Source: Bacillota bacterium (GTDB lineage Bacteria > Bacillota > Clostridia > Acetivibrionales > DTU013). From it: a stretch of 64,000 nt of DNA. Below the pieces are notes generated by a model. That model saw nothing but the letters and a program-made list of their open reading frames with translations. It did not search any database and was not told the DNA's origin. The position numbers and the translations under genes were made by a program. Below, piece by piece: positions 35,597 to 44,112 of this stretch. Numbering within the stretch: the stretch's first letter is position 1; every line of letters begins with the position of its first letter. Location: positions 1 to 64,000 of the forward strand of contig JAFABI010000011.1 of the NCBI GenBank assembly GCA_023426125.1. Direction: 5' to 3'.

Positions 35597-35639
35597 GGGC
35601 TGGTCGCAAGCTAAAGCTTGCTGCTCGCCTATGCAACCT
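35597..35639 (+). repeat. CTGGTCGCA repeat, copy 3
   Basis: GGGCTGGTCGCAAGC...GCTTGCTGCTCGCCTATGCAACC, inverted relative to 35335-35373 and parallel to 34488-34529. The 220 bases between copies 2 and 3 hold the 13-bp stem-loop and no gene. Confidence 0.75.
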
Positions 35640-35740
35640 AAATGAATCCGGCATAAGCTCACGCAGGCTATACCTGCGTGCCCCGCTTCCACGTGGCGTT
35701 TGAACAACGTCAGGGGAAGATTGTATCTCACCATTCATAC

Positions 35741-36081
35741 TACAGCGAAAACTTCATTCTCCAACTCTTTCCTGGTACCGTACTGGGGGACGTAAATAAT
35801 CAAATACCCAAAATGCCGGAAGCAAAAGTCTTTCGTTCCTTTCTGGAAAAAGGAATCCATTTTTACTTCTCTTTCGTGAACTGTTTAAAAAGATCCCTGC
35901 AAATAGCCTATATGGAGACTTCCTGTCGGCTTTTTTTGCATCCGGCTAATGTCCGGGTAGTAACCGATACTATAGCGAAAATTACCGAATTATCCTAATA
36001 GAAATTGCGTGCAAGGGCATTTGAGACTTTTTTGCAAGGGCGCATAAATGCGAAATTGAATAATGGAGTTTCCGCTGTAGT
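35741..36081. mobile_element. small inverted-repeat element (MITE-like), long copy
   Basis: Begins ACTACAGCGAAAACTTCATT and ends with the inverted form of ACTACAGCGGAAACTCCATT, 341 bases in all. The right end also shares GCATTTATGCGCC and TTGCA with the element at 54993-55103. A 106-codon open frame (35678-35998, GTG start outside the element) crosses its left end. It has no recognisable product and I do not call it a gene. Confidence 0.65.
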
Positions 36082-36177
36082 GTGAATAAAGAATATGCCT
36101 GATTTTTCTAGCATCTTCAGGTATGGAAATACAAAATGGAGAAAAAAACTTTTTTTTATTTTAAAATAAAAGATTTA

Positions 36178-36206
36178 TTTACAATCTCAAAAGGATATGC
36201 TACAAT
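36178..36206 (+). promoter_or_regulatory. candidate sigma-A promoter of the amino-sugar operon
   Basis: TTTACA (36178-36183), 17-base spacer, TACAAT (36201-36206), 110 bases before the SBP start at 36316. Each box has one mismatch to consensus. Confidence 0.55.
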
Positions 36207-36315
36207 ACAAATAAAGACTTGAAGGAACGGATCAGAACACAGATACACAAATCCTCTGGAAATCTATTAGAAAGACAATAGATTAAAAAAACTTTGAAAA
36301 AAGGGAGGAAGTAAA

Positions 36316-37647
36316 ATGAAAGCAGGTTTTTTATCAAAGGCAGCGGCAGTATTCCTGGTGTTTATACTGCTATTCGGCATGCTGCTGAGCGGCTGCGGGG
36401 GGAGCGGCAATGACAAGGTTTCCACCAGTACCGCGCCGGGCTCGGGAGATGCAGGCGGAAATGCGGCGGAACGTTCAAAGGTGAGCGTATGGTATTTATG
36501 GGGCGGAATGGAAGGGGAAACCATGGAACAGATCATCCGGGATTTCAACGGCAGCCAGGATAAATATACTGCCGAAGGACTGTCTGTTCCCGACGAGCAG
36601 AAGATAAAGGTTGCGGTAGCCGGTGGCAATGGTCCGGATGTTACGGATTCCTTCGACTCGAATGTTGTGCAGTATGCTACGGAAGGAATTGCCCTTGCGC
36701 TGGATGATTTAATCGCAAGGGATGCTTACGATCTGTCGGATTTTATCCCGGCAGCGCTTGATTCCGGCAGGTATCAAGGGAAAATCTATTCGCTTCCCAT
36801 CAACGTATCCTTTCTTTTAATGTACTACAACAAGGATTTAATGGCAGAGGCCGGAATTACCGAGGTGCCCGGGACCGCAAGAGAATTGCTGGACGCCGCC
36901 GTTGCGGCAACCAAGCTGAACGCCGACGGATCCATCGATATTCTCGGCTTTCCTTCCTATCCGGCGGAATACTTTAACGCACTTGCCTATGCACTCGGAG
37001 CAACCTTTGTCAAGGAGGACGGAACGGCCTCTACATTTGACAACGATGCTACGCTGGAAGCAATGAAGCTGTTCTACGAATATAATTCCCGGTTTGGGGT
37101 CGAAAACATCAAGCAGATACAATCGTCCGGCAAGTATCTTGATCCTACCGACCCATTCCTGCAGGGGAAGCAAGTGTTCAGGTTTGACGGTTCATGGTTG
37201 TCTTCCTTTATCAAAAACCTCGAAGTGGATATCGACTATGGAATCGCAGCGATGCCATACATAGACGGAAAGCCGGAAATAGCGGGCAGCGGTTTAAATA
37301 CCAGCTCCATGTTTTATATTACAAAGACGGCGAAAAATGTTGATGGCGCATGGGAATTTATGAAGTATTTATTTTCCGCCCCGGTGCTGTCAAAGTTCAT
37401 GTCCGCTCTGGGCAGCCCGCCTGCAACCTATGGGGCGATGAAGGAACCGGCGATGGAAAGCATGGCGGATGGAGCACAAATCATGGAGATGGGGAAAAAC
37501 CCAAACCTCAAGGTAGTGCCTAACTTCCCGAAGAAGACAGAGTTCTTCAAGATTATTGGCGAAGAGCTTGAGCTTATGTACAACCTGAAGCAGAATCCGG
37601 AAGAAACCATGAAAATAATTAATGAGCGCCTGAAGTCATTGTTCTAG
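36316..37647 (+). CDS. sugar ABC transporter substrate-binding lipoprotein (amino-sugar operon)
   Basis: 443 aa. Lipoprotein signal with lipobox LSGC (Cys27) and a Gly/Ser/Ala linker, then an SBP_bac_1 fold (VWYLWGGMEGETMEQIIRDF near the start, YSLPINVSFLLMYYNKDL in the ligand region, AWEFMKYLFS near the end). AGGGAGGAAG precedes the ATG. First gene of an operon with two permeases and NanE, MurQ and a ROK kinase. So the substrate is probably an N-acetylated amino sugar such as ManNAc, MurNAc or a muropeptide sugar (inference from neighbours). Confidence 0.92.
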   Translation: MKAGFLSKAAAVFLVFILLFGMLLSGCGGSGNDKVSTSTAPGSGDAGGNAAERSKVSVWYLWGGMEGETMEQIIRDFNGSQDKYTAEGLSVPDEQKIKVAVAGGNGPDVTDSFDSNVVQYATEGIALALDDLIARDAYDLSDFIPAALDSGRYQGKIYSLPINVSFLLMYYNKDLMAEAGITEVPGTARELLDAAVAATKLNADGSIDILGFPSYPAEYFNALAYALGATFVKEDGTASTFDNDATLEAMKLFYEYNSRFGVENIKQIQSSGKYLDPTDPFLQGKQVFRFDGSWLSSFIKNLEVDIDYGIAAMPYIDGKPEIAGSGLNTSSMFYITKTAKNVDGAWEFMKYLFSAPVLSKFMSALGSPPATYGAMKEPAMESMADGAQIMEMGKNPNLKVVPNFPKKTEFFKIIGEELELMYNLKQNPEETMKIINERLKSLF

Positions 37648-37659
37648 CAGTTATTCGGC

Positions 37660-37695
37660 CCTATTTTCCTCTCCTTGACGGGGGAGGAAAATAGG
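37660..37695 (+). other. intercistronic stem-loop after the SBP gene
   Basis: CCTATTTTCCTC (37660-37671) pairs perfectly with GAGGAAAATAGG (37684-37695), extendable by three inner pairs. No T-run. Same position in the operon as the stem-loop at 5242-5280, though the sequence is unrelated. Confidence 0.65.
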
Positions 37696-37719
37696 ACCGT
37701 ATTTAAGAGGGGGGAGCTT

Positions 37720-38631
37720 ATGGACACCAAAAGGAGCAATCTGAACGGGCTGTTGTTTTCCGGTCCGTTTATTATTGGTTTTGCGGTATTTATCCTATAT
37801 CCGATTTGTGCTTCTCTTGTATACAGCTTTACTGATTTTAATATGTTCAAGCCACCCGTATGGGTAGGCCTGGACAATTACAAGTGGGTTGTTCAGGACA
37901 GGGAAGTGTTGAAAAGCGTAGAAAACACGTTGTATATGGTGGTTTTTGCCACGCCGGTCAGCTTGATATTCGGACTGCTGCTGGCACAAATGCTGAACAT
38001 AAAAATAAAGAGCCAGCCGATCTTCAGAACGATCTTTTATATCCCGTCGATATTGCCTGCGATTGCGGCATCCATGCTGTGGATGTGGGTTTTAAACCCT
38101 AAAAGCGGGTTGATTAACACGATGCTTGGCTATCTGGGAATACGAGGCCCCAATTGGCTGCTGGACCCTGCATGGACAAAGCCTTCTCTGATTATTATGG
38201 CCCTTTGGAGCATCGGAGGCACTATGATTATTTTTTTGGCTGCTCTACAGGATGTTCCGGCAAGCCTATATGAATCAGCGGAGATAGACGGTGCGGGCAG
38301 AATCAAAAGATTTATGGCTATAACGTTGCCATGCATATCGCCTGTCATCCTGTTCCAGCTTATTATGGGCCTTATTACATATTTCCAGTATTTTGCCCAG
38401 GCTTTTATGCTGGCTTCAATGACAAATTCAAGCGCCACTTACAATCAGACGATGGCGGGTCCGGAGAAATCCCTGCTGTTTTATTCAATACTGCTTTACC
38501 GGGAATCTTTTGTGGACTTCCGTATGGGGCATGCCAGCGCCATGGCCTGGGTTTTATTTGTAATATCTTCCGTTGTAACCTATTTAATATTTAAAACTTC
38601 AAAAAGGTGGGTGACTTATGGAGGCGAGTAG
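37720..38631 (+). CDS. sugar ABC transporter permease, UgpA/MalF type
   Basis: 303 aa from MDTKRSNLNGLL, preceded by GGGGGGAG. The in-frame TTG at 37675 falls in the stem-loop and is unlikely. Six TM helices. The EAA loop is PASLYESAEIDGAGRIKRFM. Overlaps the next permease start by 14 bases, showing tight coupling. Confidence 0.9.
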   Translation: MDTKRSNLNGLLFSGPFIIGFAVFILYPICASLVYSFTDFNMFKPPVWVGLDNYKWVVQDREVLKSVENTLYMVVFATPVSLIFGLLLAQMLNIKIKSQPIFRTIFYIPSILPAIAASMLWMWVLNPKSGLINTMLGYLGIRGPNWLLDPAWTKPSLIIMALWSIGGTMIIFLAALQDVPASLYESAEIDGAGRIKRFMAITLPCISPVILFQLIMGLITYFQYFAQAFMLASMTNSSATYNQTMAGPEKSLLFYSILLYRESFVDFRMGHASAMAWVLFVISSVVTYLIFKTSKRWVTYGGE

Positions 38632-39451
38632 ATACAAAAAAATATGGGCATATGTTTTTCTAAGCCTGTCCGGCCTGCTGTTTTTACTGCCGCTGATATG
38701 GATGTTCCTTACCTCGGTAAAATCACAGAAGGAGCTTTATGCAAATCCGCCGGTCCTCATTCCCGGCTCCTTTCGATGGGAAAATTATGCGGATGTATTC
38801 AGGGAAACCCAATTTTTACGGATGACGGGAAATACGCTCATGATAACCGTTTTATGTGTTGCCGGCCTGCTTATTACCGCTCCGCTTGTCGCATATGCGT
38901 GTTCGCGTATTGACTGGAAAGGGAAAAAGGTGGTATTCGCAATGGTAATGGCTACCATGCTGCTCCCTTACCAGGTAACGATGGTCCCAACATATATTAT
39001 CTGGAACAAGCTGGGCCTTATCGGGACTTATATACCTCTGATCGTACCGGCGTTTGCATGTGCCGGAACCGGTTATTATATTTTCCTTCTGCGCCAGTTT
39101 TTTATGACGCTTCCCCAGTCGATCATCCATTCCGCCAGGATAGACGGCGCGTCCGAATTCAGGATTTATATCCAGATTGCTCTGCCCCTGTGCAGGCCGA
39201 TTCTTGCGACGGTAAGCGTCATGTTCTTTTTATCGACCTGGTCCGATTTTCTGGGCCCTCTGCTTTATTTGAACAACGAGCAGCTATATACGCTGTCATT
39301 GGGACTATATGCGTTTATGCAGACGCATTATGTCGTATGGGAAAAATTGATGGCCGCTTCCGTTATGTTTATTTTGCCGGTGATCCTCCTGTTTTTCTTT
39401 GCACAGAAGCAGTTTATCGAAGGAATTACATTAACGGGAATCAAAGGATAA
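38618..39451 (+). CDS. sugar ABC transporter permease, UgpE/MalG type
   Basis: 277 aa, six TM helices, EAA motif QSIIHSARIDGASEFRIYIQ followed by ALPLCRP, and C-terminus EGITLTGIKG typical of the family. AGGTGGGTG upstream in the previous gene. Completes the importer with 36316 and 37720. No ATPase gene in the operon. Confidence 0.92.
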   Translation: MEASRYKKIWAYVFLSLSGLLFLLPLIWMFLTSVKSQKELYANPPVLIPGSFRWENYADVFRETQFLRMTGNTLMITVLCVAGLLITAPLVAYACSRIDWKGKKVVFAMVMATMLLPYQVTMVPTYIIWNKLGLIGTYIPLIVPAFACAGTGYYIFLLRQFFMTLPQSIIHSARIDGASEFRIYIQIALPLCRPILATVSVMFFLSTWSDFLGPLLYLNNEQLYTLSLGLYAFMQTHYVVWEKLMAASVMFILPVILLFFFAQKQFIEGITLTGIKG

Positions 39452-39484
39452 AAACTATTAATTGATTGGGATGATTAACTTACA

Positions 39485-40222
39485 ATGGATATTCAGAAAC
39501 TTAAAGGCGGGCTTGTTGTTTCCTGCCAGGCTTTTCCGGGAGAGGCGCTGTACGGCAGCGACATTATGGCAAGATTTGCGCTTGCCGCGAGAGAAGGCGG
39601 GGCCGTGGCCATAAGGGCCAATTCACCCGGGGATATTTCCGCAATCCGCCGGATGGCGGAGCTGCCTGTTATAGGCTTGTGGAAGCGCAATTATCAGGAC
39701 TCCGATTTGTTCATTACTCCGACGCTGTCCGATGTGCGCGCTGTTATTGCCGCCGGGGCCGACATTGTGGCCATGGATGCGACAAAAAGGACAAGGCCGG
39801 GAGGGGAAACCCTTAAGAACATTGTTTCCGCTGTCCGGCGAGAAAGCGACCGCCTGCTGATGGCAGACATATCTACCCTGGAAGAGGGGCTTTATGCCGC
39901 GTCCATCGGATTCGACATGATCTCCACCACTCTTTCGGGTTATACGGAATATAGCAGGCACAGCGAATTGCCGGATTTCGGCTTGATCAGGGCATTGACA
40001 GAAAGGCTTTCGGTCCCCGTTTTTGCCGAAGGGCGGATCCACACGCCGGCACAGGCCCGCAGGTGTATGGAATGCGGAGCCTTTGGAGTGATTGTAGGCG
40101 CGGCGCTGACACGCCCGCAGATTATGACGCAAAAATTCATTAAGGTGATGAACACGGCAAAAAGCAGGAGAAAACAGCTTACGGAGCAAATGGATATAAG
40201 TAAAGGAGAGAAACAGCATTGA
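39485..40222 (+). CDS. nanE: N-acetylmannosamine-6-phosphate 2-epimerase
   Basis: Converts ManNAc-6-P to GlcNAc-6-P. TIM barrel, 245 aa, starting LKGGLVVSCQAFPGEALYGS. Active-site strands PVIGLWKRNY, ADIVAMDATKRTRPGG and VFAEGRIHTPAQARRC are conserved as in NanE. It lies 33 bases after the permease and its stop overlaps the TTG start of murQ. Together with murQ and the ROK kinase it feeds amino sugars to GlcNAc-6-P. No nanA (sialic acid lyase), nagA or nagB is seen in this window. Confidence 0.92.
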   Translation: MDIQKLKGGLVVSCQAFPGEALYGSDIMARFALAAREGGAVAIRANSPGDISAIRRMAELPVIGLWKRNYQDSDLFITPTLSDVRAVIAAGADIVAMDATKRTRPGGETLKNIVSAVRRESDRLLMADISTLEEGLYAASIGFDMISTTLSGYTEYSRHSELPDFGLIRALTERLSVPVFAEGRIHTPAQARRCMECGAFGVIVGAALTRPQIMTQKFIKVMNTAKSRRKQLTEQMDISKGEKQH

Positions 40223-41142
40223 TATCGTTGCAGGAAATAGGACAATTAATAACGGAACAAAGAAATGAGAGGACCATGAACCTCGACAGCATGGCTACCA
40301 TGGAGATATTGGCCTGCATGAACGAGGAGGACCGGTCGGTCAGCGATGCGGTGGCCCGCTGCCTTGATGATATTGCACTGGCTGTGGACTGCATCGTGAA
40401 ACACTTGCAAAACGGAGGCCGCATGTTCTATGTTGGTGCCGGGACAAGCGGACGGCTGGGAGCGCTTGACGCATATGAGTGTCCCCCTACCTTCGGAGTT
40501 GCGCCTGTACTTGTCCAGGCACTGGTGGCCGGAGGGAGCAAGGCGCTTGGTGGAGCCTCCGAGGAAGTAGAGGATAGTATGGAACAGGGTTGGGAGGATA
40601 TGAACAGGATGTCCCTGGTACCTGAAGATGTGGTCGTGGGGATTGCCGCAAGTGGCAGGACGCCGTATGTTATCGGAGCGATGCGGGCCGCAGGGGCCGC
40701 CGGCGCGGCTACCGTCGCCCTGAGCGGTAACAGCGGATCTGCCGTGGGTAAACTGGCGGATATCAAAATCGAGGTTTTGACCGGTCCGGAGGTATTGACC
40801 GGTTCCACCCGTTTGAAAGCCGGGACGGCGCAAAAAATGATCCTGAATATGATTTCCACAGCTTCCATGGTAAAGCTGGGCAAGGTATACGAAAACCTGA
40901 TGGTTGATGTAAAGACTGACAATGAAAAACTGAAAATACGGGCGACGCGCATTATCCAGCAGGCCGCCGGCGTTACGGAAGAATGCGCCGGGCGGGCGTA
41001 TGAGGAATCGGGAGGCCACGCAAAGGCCGGTATAGTAATGCTGCTGGCCAACTGCAGCCTGTCGTCCGCACAAAAAGCCCTTGACCTGACAAACGGACAT
41101 GTCCGGAAATCGGTACAACTGCTTGACAAAGACAAACCATAA
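40219..41142 (+). CDS. murQ: N-acetylmuramic acid 6-phosphate etherase
   Basis: Cleaves the lactyl ether of MurNAc-6-P, giving GlcNAc-6-P and D-lactate. 307 aa, SIS fold: GGRMFYVGAGTSGRLGALDA, ECPPTFG, VGIAASGRTPYVIGAM, and the C-terminal UBA-like helices (YEESGGHAKAGIVMLLANCS). The start is a TTG overlapping the nanE stop, with AAAGGAGAG at 40201-40209 at good distance. The murQ neighbourhood points to cell-wall sugar recycling or scavenging. Confidence 0.94.
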   Translation: MISLQEIGQLITEQRNERTMNLDSMATMEILACMNEEDRSVSDAVARCLDDIALAVDCIVKHLQNGGRMFYVGAGTSGRLGALDAYECPPTFGVAPVLVQALVAGGSKALGGASEEVEDSMEQGWEDMNRMSLVPEDVVVGIAASGRTPYVIGAMRAAGAAGAATVALSGNSGSAVGKLADIKIEVLTGPEVLTGSTRLKAGTAQKMILNMISTASMVKLGKVYENLMVDVKTDNEKLKIRATRIIQQAAGVTEECAGRAYEESGGHAKAGIVMLLANCSLSSAQKALDLTNGHVRKSVQLLDKDKP

Positions 41143-41174
41143 TGTAATTATGATTTTATTGGAGGTAGCTTGAA

Positions 41175-42125
41175 ATGAAAGGAATATTACCCATAAGCGG
41201 AACCTGGTTTGATTTTTATCACTGCAACCCTTACGAGGGCGACTATTGGAACTCCACGACAAATCTGTTTTCTTCCCGGGATTGGGAGCGTAAGATTGAG
41301 GAGATGGCCCAGGCCGGAATGGATACTTTTATGCTGCTGTCTGTTGCACTCCACGGCAAAGCCTTTTATCCATCCGAGGTTATCAAGCTGAAGTGGAACC
41401 TGGAATGCGAGGATCCCCTTGAGGCTGTGCTAAAAGCCGCCGACCGGCTGGCCGTAAAAATGTATATTGGGCTCGGGTTTTTTACAACCCCCGCTTTCCA
41501 TGATTTTACGGATGAACACGACGCTTCCCGCTATCGCCTGGACATAGCCGAAGAGCTTGTTGCCCGCTACGGCTCCCATCCTTCCTTTGCCGGGTGGTAT
41601 TTGCCTGTGGAAGCGGGGATCGAGGGCTATTATCCCCAGGGATATGTTGATTATGTCAACAAGCTTACTACCCAGTGCAAGAAGCTTGGCCCTTACAAGG
41701 TCATGATTGCACCGTACGGAGCGAGAACAATAAGGTTTGACCAGCGGTTCACGGATGAGGTGAAGGCGATTGAAGCTGATTATATTGCCTATCAGGATGA
41801 AATCGGCGTCGCAAGGACCACCTTCGATCCTATGGAGGATACCTTCAAGCGACTGCGTGAGGTGCATGACCGGGTGGGCAAGCCGCTTTGGGCTGACATG
41901 GAGATTTTTCAATTTCAAGGCAAGGTATTGATACCCGCTCCCTTTGACAGGGTCCGCAGGCAGCTTGAGATTTTGTCGGCTCACGTGGATAAGATCGTAT
42001 GTTATCAATACCTTGGCATGATGAACAAGCCGGGAAGCCCTGTGCATGCAGGCCATGAAGATTCGGTGCGGCTCTATGGGGACTATATGGATTATATACG
42101 GGAAAGGGGTATAGGCCATGATTAA
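41175..42125 (+). CDS. DUF4434-type TIM-barrel protein
   Basis: 316 aa, no signal peptide. GTWFDFYHCNPYEGDYWNS at the start and FAGWYLPVEAG in the middle are the recognisable DUF4434 traits. An acidic pair near WYLPVE and the later YIAYQDEIG and LWADMEIFQFQ resemble the catalytic strands of glycoside-hydrolase-like barrels. Cytoplasmic glycosidase or related enzyme acting on the imported sugar is plausible but unproven. GGAGGTAG precedes the ATG. Its stop overlaps the next start. Confidence 0.75.
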   Translation: MKGILPISGTWFDFYHCNPYEGDYWNSTTNLFSSRDWERKIEEMAQAGMDTFMLLSVALHGKAFYPSEVIKLKWNLECEDPLEAVLKAADRLAVKMYIGLGFFTTPAFHDFTDEHDASRYRLDIAEELVARYGSHPSFAGWYLPVEAGIEGYYPQGYVDYVNKLTTQCKKLGPYKVMIAPYGARTIRFDQRFTDEVKAIEADYIAYQDEIGVARTTFDPMEDTFKRLREVHDRVGKPLWADMEIFQFQGKVLIPAPFDRVRRQLEILSAHVDKIVCYQYLGMMNKPGSPVHAGHEDSVRLYGDYMDYIRERGIGHD

Positions 42126-43119
42126 GGTTGGGATAATAGGCATGGGAATACGCGGCACCCTGTTTGCCGACACACTTGTACAGAACATGTACGCCGAGGT
42201 CGCCGCTGTCGCCGACTCCGGTAAGGAAAATCTGCAAAAGGCTGCCGGAAGGTATGGAGTCCGCTGCTACGCCGATTCGGAGGAAATGATTGAAAAAGAA
42301 CGTCTGGATGCGGTGATCATCGCCACTCCGGATTCTACCCACTGTGCCCCGGTTCTTCAAGCAGCCGCCAGGGGTGTGTCCATACTGGTAGAAAAGCCGT
42401 TTGCTACCAGTGTTGCGGAGGCGGAGAAGATGTTTGACGCGGTCGAGCGGTCGGGTGCCATCTGTATGGTAGCATTTGAAAACCGCTGGAATCCACCCTT
42501 TGTTACCGTACATAACGCTGTAAGGAACGGAGAGATCGGCAATATCCTTACGATGAACTCGCGGCTGAACGACACGATTTACGTGCCCACCCGTATGTTA
42601 AACTGGTCGGGGAACTCAACGCCGGGATGGTTTTTGCTGCCGCATGCAATAGATATTGCTTTATGGCTCAAGAGAGGCAGACCGCTTAAAGTATTTGCTT
42701 TAGGAACGAAAAAAAAGCTTGTTTCCATGGGGATTGACACCTATGACTCCATTCAAGCACTGGTTTCATTTGACGACCAGACCCATGCCTCGTTCACAAC
42801 AAGCTGGGTTCTGCCTGAATCAATGCCGCTTATCTACGATTTCAAATATGAAATCATCGGAGACAGCGGAGCGCTTTATGTTGACCTGGCCGATCAGATG
42901 GTGAGGCAGGCCGGCGGAAGCTACCGGCATATACATACGCTGGGGACACCAATAAACGGCAGGCTTACTTCCGCGCCAAGCTGCATGGTGAATGAATTTA
43001 TAGATCATATAAGGGAAGGAACCCGTCCGGAGTCTGACGCTTCCCTGGGCTTGCTGAATACCAAAACAGTGGACGCAATACACAGAGCAATTGAAAGCGG
43101 CAAGATAGAAAGCATTTAG
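42118..43119 (+). CDS. Gfo/Idh/MocA-family NAD(P) oxidoreductase
   Basis: 333 aa. N-terminal Rossmann fold (VGIIGMGIRGTLFADTL, dinucleotide motif with GIRG), DAVIIATPDSTHCAPVL, and the conserved catalytic-lysine motif SILVEKPFA at about residue 92-100. The C-terminal domain has FLLPHAIDIALWL. Such enzymes oxidise or epimerise sugars and can open glycosidic bonds by a redox route. Overlaps DUF4434 by 8 bases, so the two are likely to act on the same compound. Confidence 0.9.
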   Translation: MIKVGIIGMGIRGTLFADTLVQNMYAEVAAVADSGKENLQKAAGRYGVRCYADSEEMIEKERLDAVIIATPDSTHCAPVLQAAARGVSILVEKPFATSVAEAEKMFDAVERSGAICMVAFENRWNPPFVTVHNAVRNGEIGNILTMNSRLNDTIYVPTRMLNWSGNSTPGWFLLPHAIDIALWLKRGRPLKVFALGTKKKLVSMGIDTYDSIQALVSFDDQTHASFTTSWVLPESMPLIYDFKYEIIGDSGALYVDLADQMVRQAGGSYRHIHTLGTPINGRLTSAPSCMVNEFIDHIREGTRPESDASLGLLNTKTVDAIHRAIESGKIESI

Positions 43120-43163
43120 AAGGTTGCTTCATTACAGTTTTTTATATACTATCGGTTTGGGAC

Positions 43164-44108
43164 GTGATTGATTTGGAACTGAAATACGCAATCGGAATCG
43201 ACATCGGAGGCACCTACATTAAATCAGGGCTTGTGGCTTCAAGCGGAAGGGTGCTTGCGGAAAAAAAGCTTCCTACCCTGCCGGCGGAAGGAAAAGACAG
43301 GATTATAGCCGACATCCTGGAGCTGGTCGCGCTGCATAAGCAAACTGCTGAAAAGCCCGGCCTAAGCCTTTCCGGTATCGGGATTGGTACGGCAGGCTAT
43401 GTAGATGGCAACGGCACGGTTGCGGACGCCACGGATAATATCCCCGGTTGGGCGGGAACACAGCTGGGGCGGTTGATCAGGGAAAACACGGGGTTGCCGG
43501 TAGCAGTGGATAACGATATCTATATGCTTGCGAGGGGAGAATGGTGGGCAGGGGCGGCGCAGTCCCTTCACAGCTTCTTATGCATTTCTCTTGGCACAGG
43601 CGTAGGAGGGTGCATGATGACGGAGGGGCACCCATACCGCGGGAGAAACGGATATGCGGTTGGATACGGGCATCATACGATTATCGTCGACGGGGCAAGC
43701 TGTACCTGCGGCAAAAGAGGATGCTGGGAGCAATATGCTTCCGTTACCGCCCTCATGCGGCTTGCCCGTGAGGAATATGACGGCTCCCGCTGTCCGGCTT
43801 CGGCGTTTTCCTTATTTAAGGCGGCCAGGGAAGGCGATGAGAAGGCATTATGCCTCGTCGAACGCTACGCCCGTTATGTGGCCGTCGGACTTGGGAATCT
43901 AATACACCTGTTCAATCCCGAGGCCATTGTTGTCGGAGGCGCTGTAACCAAACAGGGGGATTTCTTATTTGATAAAATCAGAAAATATATTGCAAGAGAG
44001 GTTCCGGATATTTATATGACGCCGCCTGTAAGTATCGTACCTGCAAAATCAGGAACGATGTCGGGAGTGCTTGGGGCGGCAAAATCCATTTTTGACGGCG
44101 CGGAATGA
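43164..44108 (+). CDS. ROK-family sugar kinase (ManNAc/glucokinase type)
   Basis: 314 aa. ATP-binding DIGGTYIKSG, catalytic Asp in VAVDNDIYMLARGEWW, ROK signature SLGTGVGGCMMTEG, and the zinc motif ASCTCGKRGCWEQYAS. In this operon the best guess is a ManNAc or other N-acetyl amino sugar kinase supplying NanE and MurQ substrate. GTG start with a weak GGTTTGGGA site. Its stop is 4 bases from the end of the convergent RpiR regulator. No terminator in between. Confidence 0.88.
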   Translation: MIDLELKYAIGIDIGGTYIKSGLVASSGRVLAEKKLPTLPAEGKDRIIADILELVALHKQTAEKPGLSLSGIGIGTAGYVDGNGTVADATDNIPGWAGTQLGRLIRENTGLPVAVDNDIYMLARGEWWAGAAQSLHSFLCISLGTGVGGCMMTEGHPYRGRNGYAVGYGHHTIIVDGASCTCGKRGCWEQYASVTALMRLAREEYDGSRCPASAFSLFKAAREGDEKALCLVERYARYVAVGLGNLIHLFNPEAIVVGGAVTKQGDFLFDKIRKYIAREVPDIYMTPPVSIVPAKSGTMSGVLGAAKSIFDGAE

Positions 44109-44112
44109 GCCT

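Noticed and set aside
35678..35998. 106-codon open frame on the + strand
   Set aside because: It starts with GTG in repeat-rich DNA, has no ribosome binding site, crosses the end of the inverted-repeat element at 35741 and has no recognisable domain.
40246..41262. 338-codon open frame on the - strand opposite murQ
   Set aside because: murQ on the other strand is a clear, complete match. The antisense frame is His/Arg/Cys-rich and has no ribosome binding site, as expected for a shadow of GC-richer coding DNA.
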